Positions 1 to 9,056 of a stretch of DNA of 64,000 bases are shown in pieces. The position numbers and the translations under genes were made by a program. A model generated the notes under the pieces. It did not search any database. It saw only the letters and a program-made list of their open reading frames with translations, and was not told the DNA's origin. The DNA is taken from positions 1 through 64,000 of the forward strand of contig NZ_STFG01000001.1 of NCBI RefSeq assembly GCF_004833285.1, in the 5' to 3' direction. Within the stretch, counting starts at the first letter, position 1. Every line of letters begins with the position of its first letter. The stretch is from Lampropedia puyangensis (lineage in GTDB: Bacteria > Pseudomonadota > Gammaproteobacteria > Burkholderiales > Burkholderiaceae_C).

Positions 1-54
1 TGCGTCTGGGCTTTGGGCAAGCTCGACCATCGGTTCATTTATGCAACAAAGCCC
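1..54 (+). mobile_element. End of an IS5-family insertion sequence, continuing outside the window
   Basis: These bases are the reverse complement of 11337-11390 with only two mismatches. They end at position 54 in a terminal repeat reading GGGCTTTGTTGCAT inward. The transposase C-terminal side of the element therefore faces the region that starts at 55. The copy is cut by the window edge, so I cannot tell whether it is complete. No target duplication could be recognised. Confidence 0.75.
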
Positions 55-189
55 AGGGGGGGCGTCAGTCACTCTGATACGTCGGCGCCGTTTAAAAAAA
101 GTAGAAAAAAATTTGCGGCAACACAAGGCCAAAAAGATCAACGCAGTGATGCTGGCAGTTTTTCCATTCATACGGAATCACCTCAGGCA

Positions 190-1521
190 TCAATATGCCA
201 TTGCCGCAATGGGGGCACCCTCCTCACGTTGCGCACATTGCATGAGCAGGCGCGCTGCGCCCGCAAGCGCGATCTCATGGCCAGGGCGAACCACCAACTG
301 CAAACCCAATGGCAAACCTTGTGCATCTTCACCTAAAGGCACATGCACGGCAGGCCAGCCCAGCAACGAAACCATCGAGCAAAAGATGGGGCTCCCAGTG
401 CTGCTCAAACCTTCAGGTGCTGCGCCAGGTGTGCTGGGCATGAGCAGCACATCACATGGTTCTAACAACTGCGCGATGCGTTGCGCCAGCGGCTCACGTG
501 CGCGTAACGCATCCAGATACGCCACGGCGGTGGTGGCTGCACCTGCATCCATCAATTCGCACAGCGCATGGCTCAGTGGCTGGTGATCGCTGGCGATTTC
601 GCGCTCATGCGCCAGCGCCTGCGCCATTTCTGCCTGCATGATGGTGCGGTGGTGTTGATTGGCGAGGCCGTGCAATGTATCTAAAGAGACCGTTGTGACC
701 GCGCGCACGTGCTGGTGCAGTTGTTCCTGCGTGGCCTCCAGCAAGGCCAAAATGGCTGGGCTGGCATGGGCGAGCAGATCGGATTGCAGTACCCCTATCC
801 GCAATGCAGACATCGGCAAAGAGGTGTTCACGGGCAACGCAGGGTTCAAGCAGTGGGCAAGCCACTCCAGATCATCGACTGTGCGCGCAAAAAAGCCCAC
901 TTGGTCGAGCGTGTGTGACGTATCCAAAATCCCTTCGCGGGGGATCAAACCAGCAGCAGGCTTGTAGCCCAACACACCACAAAAAGCTGCAGGGCGGATG
1001 ACCGAGCCATTGGTCTGCGTGCCAAGTGTCAAGGGCACCATCCCTGCTGCCACTGCTGCCGCCGATCCGCTGGAGGATCCGCCGGGCGTGTGACAGATTC
1101 GATGCGGATTGCGTGTGGCACCCGGGGTGAAATAGGCAAACTCGGTACACACGGTTTTACCCAGAATGATGGCACCTTCGGCTCGCAGCATGGCCACGAC
1201 AGTCGCATCGCGTTGCGGCTGGTGGTTGGCATACAGCGCACTGCCATAAGTGGTGGGCATGTCGGCCGTGTCCATATTGTCTTTAATGGCGATGGGCAAG
1301 CCATGCAATTTACCGATGGCTTGCCCTGCTGCGCGGGCAGCATCGCTGGCACGTGCGGCACGCAAGGCAGCCTGTGCATCCCAATACTGCCAAGCTTGTA
1401 TGTGAGGTTCATATTGCTGGATCTGATCGATACAAGCCTGTACCAGCGCCTCACTGGTGATGTGGCGAGCGGTCAGGAGAGAAAGCGCTTCGGTCGCGCT
1501 GAGCGTGTGAAGGGGCTTCAT
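190..1521 (-). CDS. Amidase-signature hydrolase (AtzE/GatA type)
   Basis: This is a 443-residue amidase-signature enzyme that hydrolyses a carbon-nitrogen amide bond in the cytoplasm. The Ser-cisSer-Lys triad can be read: Lys80 in PIAIKDN, Ser149 in the GGSSSGSAAA block, and nucleophile Ser173 in TNGSVIRPA. The 24-residue spacing between the two serines matches GatA-type enzymes. The length is normal and the N-terminus begins at an ATG. It is the last of three minus-strand genes behind a binding protein and a PuuE-like deacetylase. An HpxZ/AtzH-like protein, a family that partners AtzE/HpxY amidases, is encoded at 9762. That context suggests a ureide, biuret or oxamate-like amide as substrate, but the exact substrate cannot be read from the sequence. 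No small AtzG/GatC-like partner was seen. Confidence 0.85.
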   Translation of the reverse strand: MKPLHTLSATEALSLLTARHITSEALVQACIDQIQQYEPHIQAWQYWDAQAALRAARASDAARAAGQAIGKLHGLPIAIKDNMDTADMPTTYGSALYANHQPQRDATVVAMLRAEGAIILGKTVCTEFAYFTPGATRNPHRICHTPGGSSSGSAAAVAAGMVPLTLGTQTNGSVIRPAAFCGVLGYKPAAGLIPREGILDTSHTLDQVGFFARTVDDLEWLAHCLNPALPVNTSLPMSALRIGVLQSDLLAHASPAILALLEATQEQLHQHVRAVTTVSLDTLHGLANQHHRTIMQAEMAQALAHEREIASDHQPLSHALCELMDAGAATTAVAYLDALRAREPLAQRIAQLLEPCDVLLMPSTPGAAPEGLSSTGSPIFCSMVSLLGWPAVHVPLGEDAQGLPLGLQLVVRPGHEIALAGAARLLMQCAQREEGAPIAAMAY

Positions 1522-1662
1522 ACCAAGCAGAACAAAGAAAAAAAGACAGCACCAAAGCTGCGAGACGTGTCAATGACCTATGCACACGAGCAATCGCACA
1601 GGCCGGGCCATGCATCTGCCAGCAAGGCTACTGGAGCGCTAGCTGGCAGATGCTGCGAGGCA

Positions 1663-2730
1663 TCAACGGCGACGGAAATCGCGGTTGAAGCGGTCAATCA
1701 ACTCCTGACGTTGCGCTGCGATGCTGACCCAGTCCAAACCATGACCGGTAAGCAGCTCTGACTGGTCTTTGGCGACTTTGGCCATGGCACCGGTGAAGGC
1801 CACTTCGTTATTGCTTGGCACGCTGAAGTACGGCTCCTGCGCGAGTTGCTCTTGCACCTGTGTGTCCAGTAATGCATTCACATACGCAGCGGCATGTTCC
1901 ATATTGCGCGTGCCTTTGGTGATGTGCACGATGTTGGAGACCACGCCCCACCCAGTTTCTGGCTTGGCAATCGCTACATCAACACCACGCAAACGCAGTG
2001 GCTCAACCACACTGAGAAAGCTCAAGGCAATATCGGCCTGGCCTTGCTGGAATAGCGGGCCGACTGCGCCCGGATTGGCTGGGATGGTGGCGAGATTGGG
2101 GCGCAGCTTTTCCAGCATCTTCCATGCGGGTTCGAGATTGGTTTCGCTGCCGCCGTGCATTTTGGCCAACTCAACCATCCACGTTAAGCCAATCGTGGTG
2201 TCGGGTCCGCTGATCAAAACACGCCCTTTATAGGACGGGCTCCACAACTCATCCCATGTTTTGGGTGGAGTTGTGATGGTTTTCGCGTTATAGGCGATGC
2301 CAAACACCTGCATGGCAGACATCACACCCATACCATCGGCACCAATCAGCGATGACGGCACTTTGCTCAAATTTGGGATCAGGTCTTTCGGCAAAGTGGC
2401 CAGCAGATCTTGCGCTTTGGCATTGATCTGCGCTGGCTCATCCATCATCACAACATCATACGGTGGGTTGCCTTTAGAGGCACTGAGCTTGGCCAGTGCT
2501 TCCACAATCAGCGCAGGGCTGATTGTCACATCAGCGCCTGTGGCTTTCTTAAAGGCGGGCGCCACGACGGAGCGCGCTGAGCGCTCCCACGTACCGGGAA
2601 TGGCCATTGCCACCAGTCTTTCAGACGATTGCGCTTGCGCCCATTGTGGCATCAGCAAACCCGCGCCAACAGCGCTTGCACCAGCAAGAAAATGGCGGCG
2701 AGAAAAAGAAGTGTGATCAGAGGCGGGCAT
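1663..2730 (-). CDS. ABC transporter periplasmic binding protein, PotD-like, Tat-exported
   Basis: This 355-residue extracytoplasmic solute-binding protein is of the spermidine/putrescine (PotD) family. The N-terminus has a twin-arginine motif (SRRHFLAG) followed by a hydrophobic stretch and a cleavage site near AQA, so export of the folded protein by the Tat system is likely. It lies 27 bp downstream of the PuuE-like gene. It is separated by the divergent promoter region from the matching ATPase and permeases at 4114-6904, which lack a binding protein of their own. It is therefore the probable receptor of that importer. Despite the family name the ligand need not be a polyamine, since the neighbouring enzymes point to a ureide or amide. 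Confidence 0.88.
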   Translation of the reverse strand: MPASDHTSFSRRHFLAGASAVGAGLLMPQWAQAQSSERLVAMAIPGTWERSARSVVAPAFKKATGADVTISPALIVEALAKLSASKGNPPYDVVMMDEPAQINAKAQDLLATLPKDLIPNLSKVPSSLIGADGMGVMSAMQVFGIAYNAKTITTPPKTWDELWSPSYKGRVLISGPDTTIGLTWMVELAKMHGGSETNLEPAWKMLEKLRPNLATIPANPGAVGPLFQQGQADIALSFLSVVEPLRLRGVDVAIAKPETGWGVVSNIVHITKGTRNMEHAAAYVNALLDTQVQEQLAQEPYFSVPSNNEVAFTGAMAKVAKDQSELLTGHGLDWVSIAAQRQELIDRFNRDFRRR

Positions 2731-2757
2731 GGCGTTCCTTTTGATGGTGGTAAGAGA

Positions 2758-3750
2758 TTAGAGGGAGGAGTGAAGGAGAGATGGGGGCGTCTCAGCGCGT
2801 GCCGCATGGGCATCGTGGGCGTGGTGTGGGTGAGGCATTTGTTGGCGACACAAGCGCGCGATTTCTAAGCGCGACGCCACCCAGACGCTGTCGCCCAAGC
2901 GCTCCAGCAGTTGCAACACACGTTCAAATGCCGCAAAGCGCCCGGGTCGACCTGTAATACGCAAGTGGTAGCCGATGTTGAGCAGCTTGGGTGTGCCGCG
3001 CTCACCTTCGGCGATCAACACATCCAGTGCATCGCTGACATATGTGACCATTTCGTCGGCGCATGCAAAGCCATTGGGATGAAAAAACTTCATGTCATTC
3101 GAATCCAAGGCATAGGGCATGACCAGCATCGGCGCTGGCAAGCTGGTATCGAAATACGGCAAGTCATCGTCCAAACCATTGCTGGCATATTCAAAGTCCA
3201 GTTCTTGCAAGAGCGCGCGCGTCCAGCGGCTTTCGCTGCCGCGACAAAAGAAACCCCATGGCCTTTGGCCGGTGGCCTGTTGGGTGACTTCGATGCAGCG
3301 TTGCAAATCAGCCCGTTCACGCGCAGGATGGTCGTAATCGGCATGCGGTCGCCAACGCCAGCCGTGGCAGGCCGCTTCATGGCCTTGCGCGACGATCTGT
3401 GCGGCAATATGCGGGCTGCGTTCTACCGCTTGACCGCACATATAAAAAGTCGCGGTACGGTTGTGACGGCGCAATGCATCCAGAAAACGCCACACACCCG
3501 CGCGCATGCCATAGGCAAACTGCTGCTCCGTGCCCTGATCCCATACACCCGCAGGCACCACACTGTGGACTTCAGCCACGCGTTCTGTGGTGGGGTCGCC
3601 ATCGGCAATAGACCATTCGGCACCTTCTTCAAAATTAATCACAAGCGAAACCGCCACCTTGGCCTGATGGGGTAGTTGCAAGGTGGGTGGCGTAGCGCCC
3701 CAGCCGTGGAGGTTGCGGGAGCTAATCCCTTGAGATGAACTGGTCGTCAT
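2758..3750 (-). CDS. Polysaccharide-deacetylase family hydrolase, PuuE (allantoinase)-like
   Basis: This NodB-fold hydrolase has about 330 residues from the chosen start. The sequence carries the layout of the PuuE group: VSLVINFEEGAEW near the N-terminus, then TFYMCGQAVE, HGWRWRPHADY and GFFCRGSES. PuuE members open the allantoin ring to allantoate without the metal centre typical of sugar deacetylases. An allantoate amidohydrolase-like gene lies in the divergent operon, which fits that reaction. The start is uncertain. ATG at 3750 (MTTSSSQG) gives a family-like N-terminus, while ATG at 3780 adds ten residues. Neither has a clear ribosome-binding site. The C-terminus is His/Ala-rich. A peptidoglycan or polysaccharide substrate is unlikely because no signal peptide is present. 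Confidence 0.78.
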   Translation of the reverse strand: MTTSSSQGISSRNLHGWGATPPTLQLPHQAKVAVSLVINFEEGAEWSIADGDPTTERVAEVHSVVPAGVWDQGTEQQFAYGMRAGVWRFLDALRRHNRTATFYMCGQAVERSPHIAAQIVAQGHEAACHGWRWRPHADYDHPARERADLQRCIEVTQQATGQRPWGFFCRGSESRWTRALLQELDFEYASNGLDDDLPYFDTSLPAPMLVMPYALDSNDMKFFHPNGFACADEMVTYVSDALDVLIAEGERGTPKLLNIGYHLRITGRPGRFAAFERVLQLLERLGDSVWVASRLEIARLCRQQMPHPHHAHDAHAARAETPPSLLHSSL

Positions 3751-3781
3751 GGTGGCAAAAAGTGCATTGATGACAATCATC

Positions 3782-3789
3782 TGTGCACA
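3782..3789. promoter_or_regulatory. Single TGTGCACA palindrome beside the minus-strand operon start
   Basis: The palindromic octamer TGTGCACA lies just outside the two candidate starts of the PuuE-like gene. The same octamer recurs at 3983-3990 inside the array in front of the plus-strand operon. It could let one regulator control both divergent operons. This is inference from sequence alone. Confidence 0.4.
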
Positions 3790-3942
3790 ATGTGTGCCAC
3801 ATTTTTGGCAAGTTTCTTGTTATAGCCGTTGCGCCTGTTATTGCTCTATAGAGAAGGATCCTTCGGCTCAGAAAAGCCTTCTGCTCTGCGTGAGTCTCAT
3901 AAAAAAAGTGGCCAATAGCCACAAAAAATTGAACAAATATGG

Positions 3943-4032
3943 TGCGCAACGCACTACTTTTATGCGCACATGCACCATAAAATGTGCACATTTAATAAAT
4001 ATATGTGCTCATTTAATTAATGGGTGTGCATA
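3943..4032. promoter_or_regulatory. Five-copy octamer operator array, 20-21 bp period
   Basis: Five related octamers start at 3943 (TGCGCAAC), 3963 (TGCGCACA), 3983 (TGTGCACA), 4004 (TGTGCTCA) and 4025 (TGTGCATA). The spacings are 20, 20, 21 and 21 bp, so all lie on one face of the helix. The central copy sits in a perfect 14-bp palindrome, AAATGTGCACATTT, at 3980-3993. The region is AT-rich and lies between the divergent operons, directly upstream of the ABC ATPase. It is the most likely control site of the ureide cluster. The GntR/FCD protein at 8191 is the obvious candidate binder, but that is inferred. Confidence 0.6.
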
Positions 4033-4113
4033 AAACTGGCATGGTGATTGCATGAGTGATTGGCGCCGTCGCATTGCGTTGGCGACCGACTCCACTATTC
4101 AATGCGATTTTTT

Positions 4114-5199
4114 ATGTCCCACTCACATACGGCTCTCAAGCTTTCACAAATCATGGTGTCCTACGGCGCAATGCGTGCCGTCAATGGGGTGGATCTGGAA
4201 ACCCACTCGGGCGAGTTGGTGGCTTTGCTGGGTCCCAGCGGTTGCGGCAAAACCACCTTGCTGCGGGTGATTGCAGGCTTTACACGTTGCGACAGTGGCA
4301 CCGTCTTGCTTGGCAATCAAGACATCACTGCATTGCCGCCAGAGTTGCGCCGCATGGGGATGGTGTTTCAAAACTACGCGCTGTTTCCCCATTTGAGTGT
4401 GGAGGCCAATATTGCCTATGGTCTCAAAGCGCATGGCGCTTCACGCGATGAGGCCACCCGCAAAACCCGCGAAATGCTGGAGGTGGTTCGCATGGCTGGC
4501 TTTGGCGCACGTTTGCCGCGTGAATTGTCTGGCGGGCAACAGCAGCGGGTGGCGTTGGCGCGGGCACTGGCGATATCGCCACGCTTGTTGCTGCTCGATG
4601 AGCCGCTGGGCGCATTGGACAAAAACCTGCGCGAAGAAATGCAAAGCGAGTTGCTGCGCATTCAGCGTGAGTTGGGCATCACCACCTTGATGGTGACGCA
4701 CGATCAGGAAGAAGCCATGTCGATGGCCGATCGCATTGCCGTGCTGAACAAGGGCTCCATCATGCAACTGGGTACCCCCAGTGAGATTTACGACGCACCA
4801 CAAAATGAATTTGTCAGCAGTTTCATGGGCAGCTCAACGGTGTTGGATGGGCAGCTCACGCGGCTCGCGCAGGATCGGTGGCGCATGCAAATGCCCAGTG
4901 GTGTGCATTTTGAATTCCACTGCATTGGCCCCTGCACGCGCAATGGCCCCGCGCGACTGGCCTTGCGCCCAGAGCAATTAGAGCTCAGCGATGTGGGTGA
5001 GGCTGCGCAAGTGGTGTCGGCCAGACCGATGGGGCAAATCACACGCCTGCAAGTGCGCGTGCGCGACGGGACTTTGCTGCACCTGTCTGCCGAACGCAGT
5101 GCCCATAGCGATCATCTGGCTGCAGGTACTGCGGTGCAGGTGCGGGTGCGTCCGCAAGCGCATTGCTCGGTGTTTGTGCCGCCCGTTGTGGCGCAATGA
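4114..5199 (+). CDS. ABC transporter ATP-binding protein, PotA-like
   Basis: This cytoplasmic ATPase subunit of a spermidine/putrescine-type importer has 361 residues from the chosen ATG. Walker A (GPSGCGKTT) lies at residues 40-48, followed by the Q-loop (FQNYALFPH), the signature LSGGQQQR, Walker B (LLLLDEPLGALD) and the switch His in VTHDQEEA. A C-terminal TOBE-like domain follows from about residue 270, as in PotA. In-frame starts also exist at 4102 (ATG) and 4060 (TTG). I prefer 4114 because the ABC fold begins a few residues later. No strong ribosome-binding site is visible. It is the first gene of the plus-strand operon, with the first permease following after 15 bp. Confidence 0.9.
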   Translation: MSHSHTALKLSQIMVSYGAMRAVNGVDLETHSGELVALLGPSGCGKTTLLRVIAGFTRCDSGTVLLGNQDITALPPELRRMGMVFQNYALFPHLSVEANIAYGLKAHGASRDEATRKTREMLEVVRMAGFGARLPRELSGGQQQRVALARALAISPRLLLLDEPLGALDKNLREEMQSELLRIQRELGITTLMVTHDQEEAMSMADRIAVLNKGSIMQLGTPSEIYDAPQNEFVSSFMGSSTVLDGQLTRLAQDRWRMQMPSGVHFEFHCIGPCTRNGPARLALRPEQLELSDVGEAAQVVSARPMGQITRLQVRVRDGTLLHLSAERSAHSDHLAAGTAVQVRVRPQAHCSVFVPPVVAQ

Positions 5200-5214
5200 A
5201 GAGGAGACAGGACG

Positions 5215-6066
5215 ATGCAAAAAACCTCTGCTTCTGGCGCATTGAGTGGCCCTTGGTTGGCGACTCCCTTGCTGGTGTATTTTTTGATTTTTGTACTGGC
5301 GCCGCAAATCGTTTTGGTGGTGATGAGTTTTCGTGGTCTGGAAGGCGCGCTCACACTCACGCATTTCGCGCGTGTGCTGACTGACCCGATGACTTACGAC
5401 GTGCTGATCGGCACCTTGCGACTCGGGCTGCTGACCACGCTGCTGACCTTGGTGATTGGCTACCCCTATGCCTTGGGTATGGTGTACGCGGGTCCGCGTC
5501 TGAAATCCTTATTACTGCTATTGGTGGTGCTACCGCTGTTGGTCAGTGGGGTGGTGCGCACATTCGGCTGGATGGTGGCGCTTGGCAACCAAGGCCCCAT
5601 CAATGAGCTGCTGCTGTGGCTGGGCATCATTGAGCAGCCGTTGAAGCTGCTCTTCACCGAAAAAGCCGTCGTGATCGGCCTCACACAAATTGAAATGCCG
5701 ATGATGGTGCTGGCGCTCTACACCGTGCTGGGGCGTATGGATGCGAGCTTGCTTTTGGCTTCGCGTTCGCTGGGGGCCGGGCATTGGAAGACCTTGGTGC
5801 AAGTCATTCTGCCTTTGAGCATTCCCGGTCTGATTGCAGGTTGTTCCTTGGTGTTTGCCTCTGCCGTGGGCAGCTTTGTCGCGCAAACCGTATTGGGCGG
5901 CGGCGGGCTTTTGTATATGCCGATGTACATCTACCAGCAGTCGATTCTTTCGCAAGAGTGGGCGTTTGCCGCGGCTTTGGCGGTGGTTTTGATGGTAGCG
6001 GTCAGCAGCATTGTGTTTGCAGGCAATGCCTTGGCACGCAAATCGAAAGGGTACATCTATGGCTGA
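5215..6066 (+). CDS. ABC transporter permease, PotB-like
   Basis: This 283-residue inner-membrane permease has about six hydrophobic segments and the binding-protein-dependent transport signature around residues 180-215 (ASRSLGAGHWKTLVQVILPLS), where the EAA-type loop contacts the ATPase. A good ribosome-binding site (AGGAG) precedes the ATG. Its stop overlaps the start of the next permease by eight bases, implying translational coupling. It forms the channel with the protein encoded at 6059. Confidence 0.9.
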   Translation: MQKTSASGALSGPWLATPLLVYFLIFVLAPQIVLVVMSFRGLEGALTLTHFARVLTDPMTYDVLIGTLRLGLLTTLLTLVIGYPYALGMVYAGPRLKSLLLLLVVLPLLVSGVVRTFGWMVALGNQGPINELLLWLGIIEQPLKLLFTEKAVVIGLTQIEMPMMVLALYTVLGRMDASLLLASRSLGAGHWKTLVQVILPLSIPGLIAGCSLVFASAVGSFVAQTVLGGGGLLYMPMYIYQQSILSQEWAFAAALAVVLMVAVSSIVFAGNALARKSKGYIYG

Positions 6067-6904
6067 TGGACAAACATCAACAAGCCGGGCTCAGCGCGTG
6101 CGTGCACGGCTCAGTGCTGGCAGCTGGTATGCAGCACTGGCTTTGATTGTGGCTTTGGGATGCACTATCTTGATCGTGCCAACTTTCTTTGCCTTGGCCA
6201 CATCATTCAACGGCGGCGAAACGCTGCGTTTTCCTCCGCAAGATCTGTCGCTTCGTTGGTTTGTTGCCTTGTGGACAGAGTCCGACGATCTCTGGGAGGC
6301 TGTCTCCGTCAGTTTCCGCGTCTCAGTGTTGGCCGTGAGTGTTGCTGCCGTATTGGCCACAGGTGCGGCCATGTACCTTGCACGGCAGCAGTCGATGTGG
6401 GCGCGTGCATTGGAGACATTTTTCCAGTCCCCCATGATGCTGCCGGGTATCAGTCTGGGATTGGCTACGCTGATTTGGCTGCAAATGCTGGGTATGCAAC
6501 TGTCGTATTGGTCTTTGGTGATCGGCCATATTGCCATCTCTACCCCATACATCTTGCGCACTGCCTTGATTGGGTTGGGGCAAATTGACCCCAGCATCAT
6601 CGATGCCTCGCGTAGCCTAGGCGCTAGTCAGTGGCGCACGTTTTTGCGCATCGTCCTGCCACTTGCGGCACCGGCGATTTTTGCAGGCAGTTTCATTGCT
6701 TTCATGTTCTCGTTCGACAACGTGCCCGTTTCGATGTTCTTGTCTGATGCGCGCAGTGAAGTGCTGCCCATTCGCCTGCTGCACCTGATCGAGAGCTTGT
6801 TGGATGTGCGCGCCGCTGCGGTGGCCAGTGTTCTGATTCTTTTTACCGTCGTTTTTTCGCTGCTCATGGAGCGGCTGCTTGGAGTGTCCCGTTATGTTCG
6901 CTGA
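6059..6904 (+). CDS. ABC transporter permease, PotC-like
   Basis: This is the second inner-membrane permease subunit, with 281 residues from the ATG at 6059 that overlaps the end of the first permease. An EAA-type loop (ASRSLGASQWRTFLRIVLPL) near residues 180-200 and multiple membrane segments identify the PotC family. An in-frame upstream start at 6011 would overlap the previous gene by more than 50 bp and is less likely. The last bases overlap the start of the M20 amidohydrolase, so the importer and the enzyme form one translational unit. Confidence 0.9.
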   Translation: MADGQTSTSRAQRVRARLSAGSWYAALALIVALGCTILIVPTFFALATSFNGGETLRFPPQDLSLRWFVALWTESDDLWEAVSVSFRVSVLAVSVAAVLATGAAMYLARQQSMWARALETFFQSPMMLPGISLGLATLIWLQMLGMQLSYWSLVIGHIAISTPYILRTALIGLGQIDPSIIDASRSLGASQWRTFLRIVLPLAAPAIFAGSFIAFMFSFDNVPVSMFLSDARSEVLPIRLLHLIESLLDVRAAAVASVLILFTVVFSLLMERLLGVSRYVR

Positions 6905-8204
6905 AACCACCATTGCACCGACTTGTTCTCTCGCACAAGACATCACCCCGGAAATCACGCTGGCCAGCCAATGGTTTGACACATTGCGTGAGCGCTCGCG
7001 CAGTGCCTTGGGCGTGACGCGTGCCTCATTTGGCGAGGGCGAGCAAATGGCACATGACTTGATGGCCGAACAAGCCACCCGCTTGGGTTTAGAGCAGCGC
7101 GTGGATGCAGCAGGCAATTTGTACTTGACCTTGCCTGGGCGCGATCGCAGCTTACCGGCAATCATGACCGGCTCGCATATGGATACCGTGCCCGATGGCG
7201 GTAATTTTGATGGCGCTGCCGGCGTGGTGGCGGGGATGGCGATGCTGGCGCGCTGGGTGCGTGCAGGCCTAGTGCCGCAACGCGACATCACCGTCATGGC
7301 GGTGCGTGCGGAGGAGTTGTCTTGGTTTCCCGCGCCTTACGCAGGCAGTCGCGCTGCATTTGGCTTGCTGCAATCGCATGAGCTCGACGACTGCTTGCGC
7401 CCCGATACGGGCTTGTCGTTGTTCCATCACATGCAAGCGGCTGGTTTCGCGCCCGAGCGCGTGCGGGCAGGCGAGAAGCAACTGGACCCGGCTCGCATCC
7501 ACTGTTTTTTAGAGTTGCATATTGAGCAGGGACCATTTCTGGTGCAAGAGGGGTTGCCGGTGGGTATTGTGACGGGCATTCGTGGCAATCTGCGCTATAA
7601 GCACAGCCGGATTTTGGGGCAATACGCCCACGCGGGTGCTGAGCCACGCCGCTCACGCCATGATGCGGTGATGGCTGGGGCAGAGTTTGTGCAACGCCTG
7701 GAGGCGCTGTGGCTCGAGTTGGAGCAGGAAGGCAAAGATCTGGTGTGCACGGTTGGGCAGTTTTATACCGATGCCAAAGTCCACACCATGACCAAAGTGC
7801 CGGGTGAGTTGCGCTTCACGATGGATATTCGCAGCCAAGACAATGCGCTGCTGCTGGAGATCGATCAGCGCCTGCGCGTGATAGCGCAAGACATCAGTGC
7901 GCGGCGTGGTGTTGTCATTGACTTGGGCGACTTTACCAACGCACGTCCTGGCCTGATTCATGCTGGTCTGCATGCACAGCTGCTATCTTGCGCAGCGGCG
8001 CTGAAAATTCCTCATGTGGCCATGGCCAGCGGTGCGGGGCATGATTCGGCAGTATTCAGCCAACAGGGCATTCCGACCGCCATGGTGTTCGTGCGCAACG
8101 AGCATGGCAGTCACAACCCAGACGAAGCAATGGAGATCGCAGACTTTGCAGAAGGTCTGCGGGTGCTGATCGCTGCAGTGGAGCATATTGATGAGCAAGG
8201 ATGA
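6894..8204 (+). CDS. M20 family amidohydrolase, allantoate amidohydrolase / N-carbamoyl amino acid hydrolase type
   Basis: This 436-residue metal-dependent amidohydrolase belongs to the AllC/HyuC/beta-ureidopropionase group of peptidase family M20. Visible metal-site motifs are GSHMDTV, NFDGAAGV, the glutamate pair in VRAEEL, HIEQGP, and the C-terminal His in NEHGSHNPDE. AHAGAEPRRSRHDA and SGAGHDS also match the family. Such enzymes remove a carbamoyl or ureido group, for example from allantoate or N-carbamoyl amino acids. The ATG at 6894 overlaps the permease stop. A TTG at 6879 is in frame but unnecessary. Context with the PuuE-like gene favours allantoate, but hydantoin-derived N-carbamoyl amino acids remain possible. 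Confidence 0.85.
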   Translation: MFAETTIAPTCSLAQDITPEITLASQWFDTLRERSRSALGVTRASFGEGEQMAHDLMAEQATRLGLEQRVDAAGNLYLTLPGRDRSLPAIMTGSHMDTVPDGGNFDGAAGVVAGMAMLARWVRAGLVPQRDITVMAVRAEELSWFPAPYAGSRAAFGLLQSHELDDCLRPDTGLSLFHHMQAAGFAPERVRAGEKQLDPARIHCFLELHIEQGPFLVQEGLPVGIVTGIRGNLRYKHSRILGQYAHAGAEPRRSRHDAVMAGAEFVQRLEALWLELEQEGKDLVCTVGQFYTDAKVHTMTKVPGELRFTMDIRSQDNALLLEIDQRLRVIAQDISARRGVVIDLGDFTNARPGLIHAGLHAQLLSCAAALKIPHVAMASGAGHDSAVFSQQGIPTAMVFVRNEHGSHNPDEAMEIADFAEGLRVLIAAVEHIDEQG

Positions 8205-8979
8205 GCAACTGATAGACGGGGCTGATGCAGACGCCTTGGTGTACCAACGCATTCGGCGGGCGATTTTGTCAGGCCTACTGCGCCCAGGCATGAAGCTGCA
8301 GGAGCCGCGTTTGGCCAAATTGCTGGGATGTACGCGTGAGCGCGTGCGCAAAGCTTTGCACCACCTCGCCCATGAAAAGTGGCTGGACATTATCCCCAAC
8401 AAAGGGGTGTTTATTCCGGTTCCTAGTGTGCAGGAGCTGCATGCCATTTTTGAAGCAAGGCGCCTGATTGAGTTGGGCGTAACGCGCCAGCTGGCTGAGC
8501 GCAGCCATATTCTGGATATGCAGCCCTTTTTCGATCATGTACGAAAAGAGCGGGAGGCCGCCGAGGAAAACGACCGCTCAACGGTGGCACGTTTAGCCGC
8601 TGAGTTCCACTTCTTATTGGTGGAGAGTTTGCACAACCCGCTGATCACCGACATGCACCGCGGGCTGATGTTGCGCTCATCGCTGCACTTTTCTTTGTAC
8701 GCCCCGATGAATTTGCAAGCAGGGGCAGGCAATGGTTGCGCCGGTCCGCATGAGCATGAGGCGATTGTGCAAGCCCTGCTCGATGGCAATGGCGCGCGTG
8801 TTGAAAAACTCATGCAGCGGCATTTAAGCCAGTTGGAAGTGCTGTTGTCGGCACGTCAGCCCAAAACCGAGTTCTTGCCGTTGGAGGAAGTGTTTGCCTC
8901 AATCGGCCAGAACGTAGGTGGTACAGCCACGGCTGGCGATGAAGTGCTATTGGGCACGGATTCATGCTGTGCCGATTAA
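8191..8979 (+). CDS. GntR-family transcriptional regulator with FCD domain
   Basis: This is a 262-residue DNA-binding regulator. The N-terminal winged helix-turn-helix (residues about 10-75) includes YQRIRRAILSG and LAKLLGCTRERVRKAL, and a C-terminal all-helical FCD ligand-binding domain follows. FCD regulators usually respond to carboxylate or related metabolites and repress catabolic operons. The ATG lies inside the end of the amidohydrolase gene (14-bp overlap), so it is co-transcribed with the genes it probably controls. The octamer array at 3943-4032 is its likely target by position only. Confidence 0.88.
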   Translation: MSKDEQLIDGADADALVYQRIRRAILSGLLRPGMKLQEPRLAKLLGCTRERVRKALHHLAHEKWLDIIPNKGVFIPVPSVQELHAIFEARRLIELGVTRQLAERSHILDMQPFFDHVRKEREAAEENDRSTVARLAAEFHFLLVESLHNPLITDMHRGLMLRSSLHFSLYAPMNLQAGAGNGCAGPHEHEAIVQALLDGNGARVEKLMQRHLSQLEVLLSARQPKTEFLPLEEVFASIGQNVGGTATAGDEVLLGTDSCCAD

Positions 8980-9056
8980 CGCGGCCTGTTGTCGCCGTAA
9001 CGGTGTGAACCGGGCGTTGGCCTCGTACTTTTTATTCATCTCTCTATTCGTGAAAA

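Noticed and set aside
41-586. 181-codon plus-strand frame at the left edge
   Set aside because: Runs across the IS end and antisense to the amidase, with no domain.
4060-4113. Upstream TTG start for the ABC ATPase
   Set aside because: Adds 18 residues with no similarity before the ABC fold; ATG at 4114 is more natural.
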